NCBI GenBank assembly: GCA_964540005.1
Contig: CAZILN010000305.1
Coordinates: 1 to 5,455, forward strand
DNA from: CAZILN01 sp964540005
GTDB lineage: Bacteria > Bacteroidota > Bacteroidia > Bacteroidales > SM23-62
DNA length: 5,455 bases
Direction: 5' to 3'
In this document: positions 1 to 5,455 of the stretch, piece after piece
Position numbering within the stretch: the stretch's first letter is position 1
Layout of the letters: the number at the start of each line of letters is the position of its first letter
Position numbers and translations under genes: made by a program
The notes under the pieces: generated by a model
What the model saw: only the letters and a program-made list of their open reading frames with translations
Told to the model about the DNA's origin: nothing
Databases searched by the model: none

Positions 1-1
1 G

Positions 2-379
2 TCCTGGTTGAACCGCTATGACAAAGACAGGTTCATTCTCAGTGCCGATGTCAGGAAGGCTAAGGTTGCATACAATGCATGGCAGGACGACTCGGGTATT
101 GATATTATGGAATTCATTGGATCCTATTCAGAGATGGGTATAATAAAGGTAGCTTGTACTGATATACACCCCGATGGACTGCTGAAAGGCCCTTCGGCGG
201 ATCTTTATGCGGAATTATCAGAGAGGTTCAGCGAGCTGTATCTGATAGCAAGCGGGGGCGTATCGGACATGGAGGATATTTACAGACTGGAAAACACCGG
301 TGTTGATGCAGTGATTATCGGTAAGGCACTTTATGAAATCCCCGGATTCATTGAGCAACTATCCAAATACAATAATTAG
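2..379 (+). CDS. hisA: HisA, phosphoribosylformimino-AICAR ribotide isomerase (5' end outside window)
   Basis: This is the C-terminal half of HisA, the (beta-alpha)8-barrel isomerase that converts ProFAR to PRFAR in histidine biosynthesis in the cytoplasm. The reading frame is open from base 2, giving 125 visible residues against a usual length of about 240, so the start codon and the N-terminal catalytic Asp are outside the window. The second catalytic Asp is visible in the ILSADVR motif (visible residue 16, bases 47-49). It is followed by the tryptophan of the substrate loop (NAWQDDSG, Trp 27), the phosphate-binding strand CTDIHPDGLLKG, the IASGGVSD motif and the terminal VIIGKALYE. TrpF and HisF are related barrels, but the NAWQ and TDI-PDG motifs and the position directly before hisF favour HisA. 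The Gly usually found before the loop Trp is Ala here. The stop codon TAG directly touches the hisF ATG, which suggests translational coupling. Confidence 0.96.
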   Translation, partial: SWLNRYDKDRFILSADVRKAKVAYNAWQDDSGIDIMEFIGSYSEMGIIKVACTDIHPDGLLKGPSADLYAELSERFSELYLIASGGVSDMEDIYRLENTGVDAVIIGKALYEIPGFIEQLSKYNN

Positions 380-1135
380 ATGCTGGCGAAGAGGATCATT
401 CCCTGCCTTGATATCAGGGACGGACAAACGGTAAAAGGCATTAATTTCCTGAATATAAGGGAAGTGGGTGACCCTGTGGAGATGGGTGCCCGGTATGCCG
501 GTGAGGGAGCGGATGAGCTGGTATACCTGGATATTACGGCTACTCATGAGGGACGAAAGTTGTTTCTGGACTTGGTTCAGAGGATTGCAAGGCATATAAA
601 CATTCCATTTACTGTGGGCGGCGGTATTTCCGAGCTGTCGGATGTGGATCCCATGCTGTCGGCAGGCGCCGATAAGATCACAATTAATTCGGCGGCCGTC
701 AGGACTCCAGGCCTGATAGGATCAATTGCCTCCCGGTATGGCAGCCAGTTCGTTGTAGTAGCCATAGACGCCCGTTTTATTGATGATGACTGGTATGTTT
801 ATCTCAACGGGGGGAGGATCAGGACAGAGCGTAAATTGTATGAATGGGCCCTGGAAGCCCAGGACAGGGGTGCAGGAGAGATACTGTTTACATCGATGAA
901 CCATGATGGTACCAAAGATGGTTATGCCTGTGAACCTACAGCCTGGCTGTCAGGCCATCTCAGGATACCGGTAATAGCATCGGGAGGGGCAGGCACTATG
1001 GAGCATTTCAAGGAGGTTTTCTCATCTGGACAGGCTGATGCTGCACTTGCTGCATCGATCTTTCATTTCGGGGAGATAGGGATCCGGGAACTAAAAACAT
1101 ACCTGTCCGGGCAGGCAGTCAGCGTCAGGATATAA
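380..1135 (+). CDS. hisF: HisF, imidazole glycerol phosphate synthase cyclase subunit
   Basis: HisF is the cyclase subunit of imidazole glycerol phosphate synthase. With ammonia supplied by its partner HisH it turns PRFAR into imidazole glycerol phosphate and AICAR. The 251-residue product has the normal family length and is a full (beta-alpha)8 barrel. The numbering matches the well-studied Thermotoga enzyme without gaps through the core. Catalytic Asp11 lies in PCLDIRDGQTVKG and Asp130 in VVAIDAR. The ammonia-gate residues Arg5, Glu46, Lys99 and Glu167 are all present. The phosphate-binding segments are TVGGGIS (from about residue 78), TSMNHDGTKDGY (from 171) and IASGGAGT (from 199). The ATG immediately follows the hisA stop and no Shine-Dalgarno motif precedes it, so translation probably depends on coupling or on the A/T-rich leader typical of Bacteroidetes. 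The gene appears fully functional. The partner hisH is expected upstream, outside the window. Confidence 0.98.
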   Translation: MLAKRIIPCLDIRDGQTVKGINFLNIREVGDPVEMGARYAGEGADELVYLDITATHEGRKLFLDLVQRIARHINIPFTVGGGISELSDVDPMLSAGADKITINSAAVRTPGLIGSIASRYGSQFVVVAIDARFIDDDWYVYLNGGRIRTERKLYEWALEAQDRGAGEILFTSMNHDGTKDGYACEPTAWLSGHLRIPVIASGGAGTMEHFKEVFSSGQADAALAASIFHFGEIGIRELKTYLSGQAVSVRI

Positions 1136-1163
1136 AAAAGCACTAAACTCAAAACTAACTATT

Positions 1164-1751
1164 ATGCCCGATTTCAGTAAACTTCAGGGATTGTTACCAG
1201 CCATTATCCAGGATGTCCGGACCAACAGGGTGCTTATGCTGGGATTTATGAATGAGGCAGCGCTTCAGCAGACACGAGATACCGGGCTGGTTACTTTTTA
1301 TTCTCGTACAAGGCAAAAATTATGGACCAAAGGAGAGGAGAGCGGAAACCACCTTCATGTTGTGGAAATACATGAAGATTGCGACCAGGATACCTTGCTG
1401 ATACGTGCAAGGCCATCCGGACCGACATGTCATACCGGGTCATACTCCTGTTTTGCATCGGATAAAACTGACAGCCTGGATTTTCTGGTGTACCTGCAGG
1501 AATTTCTCCGGAAGAGAAAGGAAGAGATGCCTGAAGGTTCATATACCACAAGGCTTTTCAGCGAGGGCATTAATAAAATTGCCCAGAAGGTGGGTGAGGA
1601 GGCCGTGGAGCTGGTTATTGAATCCAAGGATAATGACAGTACTAAATTCCTGGATGAAGCAGCTGATCTGATATACCACCTGCTGGTACTCTTACTGGAG
1701 AAAGGATGTTCGCTTCAGGATGTTATCAGGGTACTGGAAAGCAGGCATTAA
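1164..1751 (+). CDS. hisIE: HisIE, bifunctional phosphoribosyl-AMP cyclohydrolase / phosphoribosyl-ATP pyrophosphatase
   Basis: This fused enzyme catalyses steps 2 and 3 of histidine biosynthesis: phosphoribosyl-ATP to phosphoribosyl-AMP (HisE domain), then ring opening to ProFAR (HisI domain). The HisI domain covers about residues 1-105. Its signatures are VLMLGFMNEAAL, FYSRTRQKLWTKGEESGN, the metal-binding Asp cluster D72-C-D74-Q-D76, and cysteines C73, C89 and C96, expected to bind zinc. The HisE domain, of the MazG-like all-alpha type, covers about 107-195. It has YTTRLFSEG, the helix KVGEEAVELVIE (Glu145, Glu146, Glu149) and DEAADLIYH (Glu165, Asp168), which match the paired acidic metal-binding helices of that fold. 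The length of 195 residues is close to the roughly 200 usual for the fusion. It follows hisF after 28 bp in the same orientation and is the last gene of the operon here. The leader is A/T-rich (AAACTCAAAACTAACTATT) with no Shine-Dalgarno motif. Confidence 0.97.
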   Translation: MPDFSKLQGLLPAIIQDVRTNRVLMLGFMNEAALQQTRDTGLVTFYSRTRQKLWTKGEESGNHLHVVEIHEDCDQDTLLIRARPSGPTCHTGSYSCFASDKTDSLDFLVYLQEFLRKRKEEMPEGSYTTRLFSEGINKIAQKVGEEAVELVIESKDNDSTKFLDEAADLIYHLLVLLLEKGCSLQDVIRVLESRH

Positions 1752-1854
1752 TAGCTTAGCATCAGAGGATCAGGCATCAGCACTGTACACCCATAACAAG
1801 GATGTCGTCAACTTTTTCCGCCGAACTGATCTGTATAGCCATCTCATTTAAGCT

Positions 1855-3063
1855 CTACAAACTCTCAATGGTTTGCCTGATGATCCTTCCTGCTTCAGTT
1901 AGTTCTTCCTCCGAGATAACCAGGGGAGGAGCAAACCTGATAATATGATCATGGGTAGGCTTTGCCAGCAGTCCGTTATCTTTAAGGGCCAGGCAGACAT
2001 CCCAGGCCGTCTTTCCGTCTTTGGGCCTTATTACTATGGCATTAAGCAGTCCCTTGCCCCTGATGCTCTCTATCATCCCTGACCGGATCTCACCCAGGGC
2101 AGCACGGAACATAACACCTAACTTTTCGGCACGTTCTGCAAGGTTTTCATTGCGGATGACCTCCAGGGCAGCAATGGCCACCCGGGCAGCAATGGGATTA
2201 CCGCCGAAAGTGGATCCGTGTTCACCGGGTTTGATGCACAGCATAATGTCATCATCTGCCAATACGGCAGAAACAGGGTAGACGCCTCCTGAAAGGGCCT
2301 TACCCAGGATCAGGATATCAGGCCTGACGCCCTCATGATCACAGGCAAGCATTTTTCCAGTACGGCCTATACCGGTCTGAACTTCGTCCGCTATAAACAG
2401 TACATTTTTGTCCCGGCACAACTGCCAGGCCTTGCTCAGGTACCCTTCATCAGGGACAAATACCCCGGCCTCCCCCTGAATAGGTTCGACCAGGAAACCG
2501 GCTACATTGGGATCCTCCAGCTCTTTTTCCAGGGCAGGTATGTCGTTATAGGGGATCTTGACAAATCCGGGTGTAAAGGGACCGAAACCGTTGTACGAAT
2601 CCGGGTCCGTGGACATGGAAATAACAGTTATGGTACGCCCGTGGAAATTATCCCTGCAGACGATGATCTTTGCCTGGTTCTCAGCTATGCCTTTTTTTGT
2701 ATAGGCCCACTTTCTGCATAGTTTAAGAGCCGTTTCATCCCCTTCGGCACCTGTATTCATAGGCAAGACCTTGTCATAGCCGAAAAGCCCGGTAATATAC
2801 TGTTCAAACTCACCCAGGGTGCTGGTATAGAAAGCCCTGCTGGTAAGTGTCAGTTTTTCAGCCTGCTCGGTAAGGGCTGCAATGATTTTGGGATGGCAGT
2901 GTCCCTGGTTAACTGCCGAATAGGCTGAAAGAAAATCAAAATATTTCTTTCCTTCCACGTCCCATACGAAAACTCCCTGTCCTTTGTCAAGAACAACCGG
3001 AAGGGGATGATAATTATGGGCTCCGTAGGTATCTTCCTTTATGATGTAATCCTGGGTTGTCAT
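1855..3063 (-). CDS. rocD: Ornithine aminotransferase (ornithine-oxo-acid transaminase)
   Basis: This is a PLP-dependent class III aminotransferase that interconverts ornithine plus 2-oxoglutarate and glutamate semialdehyde plus glutamate, linking arginine/ornithine with proline and glutamate metabolism. I chose the ATG at 3063-3061 (402 residues). An in-frame GTG two codons upstream (3069) would add only two residues. In the 402-residue numbering, the PLP lysine is K255 in ILGKALSGG. Asp226 and Gln229 lie in ADEVQTGIGRTGK, Glu198 in VEPIQGEAGV, Arg143 in NFHGRT, Thr285 in HGSTFGGNP, and Arg376 in IIRFAPPLVI. Tyr18 (NYHPLP) and Tyr48 (SAYSAVNQGHCHP) match the tyrosines that favour ornithine in the human enzyme, at a constant offset of 37. 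This supports ornithine aminotransferase over acetylornithine or GABA aminotransferases. One oddity is GAEGDETALKL in the PLP-phosphate segment, where GAEAVETA is more usual. The gene lies 42 bp downstream of the receptor gene on the same strand and converges with hisIE. Confidence 0.95.
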   Translation of the reverse strand: MTTQDYIIKEDTYGAHNYHPLPVVLDKGQGVFVWDVEGKKYFDFLSAYSAVNQGHCHPKIIAALTEQAEKLTLTSRAFYTSTLGEFEQYITGLFGYDKVLPMNTGAEGDETALKLCRKWAYTKKGIAENQAKIIVCRDNFHGRTITVISMSTDPDSYNGFGPFTPGFVKIPYNDIPALEKELEDPNVAGFLVEPIQGEAGVFVPDEGYLSKAWQLCRDKNVLFIADEVQTGIGRTGKMLACDHEGVRPDILILGKALSGGVYPVSAVLADDDIMLCIKPGEHGSTFGGNPIAARVAIAALEVIRNENLAERAEKLGVMFRAALGEIRSGMIESIRGKGLLNAIVIRPKDGKTAWDVCLALKDNGLLAKPTHDHIIRFAPPLVISEEELTEAGRIIRQTIESL

Positions 3064-3085
3064 GTGCACTTCTTTCGGTGTGCCT

Positions 3086-3093
3086 CAAAAATA
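3086..3093 (-). promoter_or_regulatory. Candidate Bacteroidetes -7 promoter element upstream of rocD
   Basis: Read on the minus strand, the bases are TATTTTTG, a full match to the Bacteroidetes -7 consensus TAnnTTTG. The element lies 22 bp upstream of the chosen rocD ATG, in the 42 bp gap after the receptor gene. A TTTG (3107-3110, minus strand) sits 13 bp further upstream. That is shorter than the usual spacing of about 19-21 bp to a -33 element, so the upstream half is not well supported. A match of this length can arise by chance in A/T-rich intergenic DNA. Confidence 0.3.
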
Positions 3094-3105
3094 AGGAAAT
3101 TTACA

Positions 3106-5455
3106 TCAAAAACGTGCAGTAAGCCGGAGATTAAATCTTCGGGATGTCAGGTAATTGGGCACGGCGAATTGTCCGGGTACATTATCCTGGTTGGAAACAG
3201 TCTTAACCCACAGGTATGAAATGGTATTATTTACCCCCAGGAGGTTGAATATCTCACCACTCAGCCAGATACTCCTGAAATGCCTGAAAGGATTTCTTTC
3301 TGAAAGCTGGCTGTCCTGTTTCTTCAGTACCTTGGAAAAACCTATGTCCACCCTCTTGTAGGAAGGCATGCGGAAAACAAGATCGTACCTGTCCTGGTGC
3401 GGCGGACTAAAAGGAAGTTTACTTCCATACAGGAAATTCAGGTTGACTTTATATTCGGGATTGTTGGGAAGGTAGTCCTGGAAAAACAGTCCGAAATTCA
3501 GGATCTGGTCAGTAGGCCTGGGATAATATCCCGGCTCGATCCAGTCTCCCGATTCATCAATGTAAAAATCCCCTTCAATATCCTCCCGGGTCCTCATTAT
3601 GCTCAGGCTGGCCCAGGATTCGGCATCCTCTACAAATTCACCGTTGATCTTGAACTCAATTCCCGTTGCATACCCCCCGGCAATATTCTCTGCTGCATAT
3701 TGTATTCTTACGTTATCCACCTTATAGGGTATGAGCTCATACAGATGCTTGTAATATATTTCGGAGGTGAAAACAAAGGGTCTTCCCCAGGCCATAAAGT
3801 TATAATCCCCACCCACAACAAAATGTATTGACTTCTGGGCCCTGGCTTCAGGATTAATGGAGCCATCCATGTACCGGAGTTCCTTGTAAAAAGGGGGCTG
3901 ATGATAGGCGCCTGCGGAGAACCGAAGCATAATGTCTTTATCCCATGATGGTTTCACCGAGAAGGTAAACCGGGGGGAGATCAGGAGCTGTCCGTTGTAG
4001 TCCCAGTAATTAGCCCGGATACCCCCGCTGAAATAATATGAGTTGAGCCAGCCTGTTATGCTGTAGTTTCCCTGTATAAAACCGGTCATCCTGTTGCTAC
4101 GGATAAGGTTGTCGGACCGGGTTATGGAAGCCAGCTGAACCCGCTGATCACTGTATGGTATTGAATACCCGGCCGAATCAATCATCTCCCACTCACTGAG
4201 CCGGTCATCTATATACTCGTACTGATACCTGGCTCCCCATTTCAGCTGTGCATTATCGGAAAACCAGGTCCCGATATGGCTGGTGGAATACACCAGGGCA
4301 TTCAGCTTATTGCGCGCATGATTCAGAAAGGTGCCTATCCCGATATTGAGGATGCTGTCGCCGAATGTCTCCGATAACAGGTTGTTATCAAGCTCGTTTA
4401 TAAGGTATTGTCCCTGAATATCAAAATTCTCTTCCTCGATGCTGCTGAATCCTGAATTGATGAATTTTAGCGAGAGGTCGTCAGTAGGGCGGTAATGAAA
4501 ACTGAGCGCTCCCAGGTAGGTATTGAACCTGTCCTGTTCCTGTCCGTCATAATAGATCACGAGATTCAGGGGATTCTGGATGGTTCCGAAATCAGTGCTC
4601 CTGTTTTCAGGTATGAACTTATAGGAGTTACTGGCTGCATTGCCAAGGAAGCTGAATTCAATTTTGTCGGATAACTGGTAGGTGATGTAGGTCTGATAGT
4701 CATAAAAATTGGGCAGATATTCCCCCCTTGTTTCGAGCGATGATAGCAAATACTGGGTGGTTTTGTACCTGAACCCGGAATTATGGGTCAGGCGCCCGTT
4801 CCTGCCAGCGTCTTCGAGGTGCACTGAGGCCCCGAGCAGGTTCATATCGACGGATCCTGCAAATTCAGAAGGCCTGTGATAGGTGATATCAAGTACTGAA
4901 GACATTTTATCGCCGTAGCTGGCATCGAATCCCCCGGCAGAGAATTTCACCGAAGAGACCATCTCGGAATTGATAAAACTCATGCCTTCCTGCTGGCCGG
5001 AGCGTATGAGGAAGGGCCGGTATATCTCAATGTCATTGACATAAACCAGGTTCTCATCAAAATTGCCACCCCTTACAGAATACTGGGAACTCAGCTCGTT
5101 GCCCGAAGCTACACCGGGCAGGGTCTTCAGCAGGGCCTCAACCGATCCGCCTGCTCCCGGTATCAGGTGCAGGGTCTTGATATTAATGCGGCTGAGGGTG
5201 GTGCTTCTGTCAGCTTCTTCACGAATGGATACTTCATCAAGGTTTTGAATGGCCACCTCCAGCTGTACATCCAGGCTTACCTGCTCATTGACTGTCAGGG
5301 TGATCTTTTTTGTGAGGCTCCGGTACCCGATGCATGATATGACAAGGCTGATCTCCTCGTTGGCCGGCACTTCCAGCCTGTATGTCCCGTCCTCACCGGT
5401 GACAGCCCCTGTCATGGTCCCGGCAATACTGATATTGGCAAGAAAAACGGCCTTG
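3106..5455 (-). CDS. TonB-dependent outer-membrane receptor with N-terminal carboxypeptidase-regulatory-like domain (5' end outside window)
   Basis: This encodes an outer-membrane, TonB-gated transporter that would take up a nutrient from the cell surface using energy from the TonB-ExbB-ExbD system. The frame is open to the window edge, giving 782 visible residues. The methionine at 5415 lies inside a domain and is not the true start; the signal peptide and first strands are outside the window. Visible residues 1-70 form a carboxypeptidase-regulatory-like beta-sandwich (ISIAGTMTGAVTGEDGTYRL, then ISCIGYRSL), ending in the usual LDEV linker. A plug domain follows at about 95-200, with LLKTLPGV, YSVRGGNFDENLVYVND and FSAGGFDASYGDKMSSVLDI. 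The remainder, to 782, is a beta-barrel rich in alternating aromatic residues. It includes FNLLGVNN near the end and terminates in RRFNLRLTARF, with the C-terminal Phe typical of outer-membrane barrels. It is shorter than typical SusC proteins of about 1000 residues, and the next gene is rocD, not a SusD lipoprotein. The substrate cannot be inferred. Confidence 0.93.
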   Translation of the reverse strand, partial: KAVFLANISIAGTMTGAVTGEDGTYRLEVPANEEISLVISCIGYRSLTKKITLTVNEQVSLDVQLEVAIQNLDEVSIREEADRSTTLSRINIKTLHLIPGAGGSVEALLKTLPGVASGNELSSQYSVRGGNFDENLVYVNDIEIYRPFLIRSGQQEGMSFINSEMVSSVKFSAGGFDASYGDKMSSVLDITYHRPSEFAGSVDMNLLGASVHLEDAGRNGRLTHNSGFRYKTTQYLLSSLETRGEYLPNFYDYQTYITYQLSDKIEFSFLGNAASNSYKFIPENRSTDFGTIQNPLNLVIYYDGQEQDRFNTYLGALSFHYRPTDDLSLKFINSGFSSIEEENFDIQGQYLINELDNNLLSETFGDSILNIGIGTFLNHARNKLNALVYSTSHIGTWFSDNAQLKWGARYQYEYIDDRLSEWEMIDSAGYSIPYSDQRVQLASITRSDNLIRSNRMTGFIQGNYSITGWLNSYYFSGGIRANYWDYNGQLLISPRFTFSVKPSWDKDIMLRFSAGAYHQPPFYKELRYMDGSINPEARAQKSIHFVVGGDYNFMAWGRPFVFTSEIYYKHLYELIPYKVDNVRIQYAAENIAGGYATGIEFKINGEFVEDAESWASLSIMRTREDIEGDFYIDESGDWIEPGYYPRPTDQILNFGLFFQDYLPNNPEYKVNLNFLYGSKLPFSPPHQDRYDLVFRMPSYKRVDIGFSKVLKKQDSQLSERNPFRHFRSIWLSGEIFNLLGVNNTISYLWVKTVSNQDNVPGQFAVPNYLTSRRFNLRLTARF

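Noticed and set aside
1759..1780. Three near-identical heptamers in a row (GCATCAG, GGATCAG, GCATCAG) just after hisIE.
   Set aside because: The units are only seven bases, they are uneven (one extra base between the first two), and there are only three. They do not look like an operator array or CRISPR repeats and could easily be chance.
2335..2721. A 128-codon open frame on the + strand.
   Set aside because: It lies entirely opposite rocD, its translation resembles no protein family, and the minus-strand frame has clear aminotransferase motifs across the same bases.
3067..3069. GTG at 3069-3067 (minus strand) as the rocD start.
   Set aside because: An ATG lies two codons downstream and fits the homologous N-terminus equally well; ATG is the stronger start codon.
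3397..3831. A 144-codon open frame on the + strand.
   Set aside because: It lies inside the receptor gene on the opposite strand and its product shows no recognisable motif, whereas the minus-strand frame encodes conserved beta-barrel sequence.
5413..5415. The ATG at 5415-5413 (minus strand) as the start of the receptor.
   Set aside because: The frame continues upstream without a stop to the window edge and encodes the expected start of the regulatory-like domain (AVFLANISIAGT). Starting here would split that domain and leave no signal peptide.
3106..5455. A SusC-type glycan importer as part of a polysaccharide utilisation locus.
   Set aside because: No SusD, glycoside hydrolase or sensor gene is visible, the next gene is rocD, and the protein is shorter than typical SusC. 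The true 5' side is unseen, so this is unsupported but not fully excluded.

Overview
The window looks like ordinary chromosomal DNA from a member of the Bacteroidota (Bacteroidetes). Three things suggest this. The histidine genes read like Bacteroidetes homologues. The starts of hisF and hisIE have A/T-rich upstream sequence and no clear Shine-Dalgarno motif. The right-hand gene is an outer-membrane TonB-dependent receptor with an N-terminal carboxypeptidase-regulatory-like domain, an arrangement typical of this phylum. I cannot place it to genus.

Left part (2-1751, + strand): the end of a histidine biosynthesis operon, hisA (5' end outside the window), hisF and the bifunctional hisIE. hisA and hisF abut with no spacer, and hisIE follows after 28 bp. 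HisIE removes pyrophosphate from phosphoribosyl-ATP and opens the ring of phosphoribosyl-AMP. HisA isomerises the product to PRFAR. HisF, with the glutaminase HisH (not visible here), makes imidazole glycerol phosphate and AICAR. All catalytic residues I could place in HisF, in HisIE and in the visible half of HisA are intact.

Middle (1752-1854): a 103 bp gap between convergent transcription units. It has no convincing intrinsic terminator and no gene that I can see.

Right part (1855-5455, - strand): rocD, ornithine aminotransferase, lies 42 bp downstream of a TonB-dependent receptor gene whose 5' end is cut by the window edge. The order of transcription is receptor then rocD. The gap holds one candidate Bacteroidetes-type -7 element for rocD, so rocD may have its own promoter, read-through from the receptor gene, or both. 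No SusD-like gene follows the receptor, so this is not a canonical SusC/SusD pair, and its substrate cannot be read from the sequence.

I found no RNA gene, mobile element, CRISPR array, frameshifted gene or new system. The findings below are minor.
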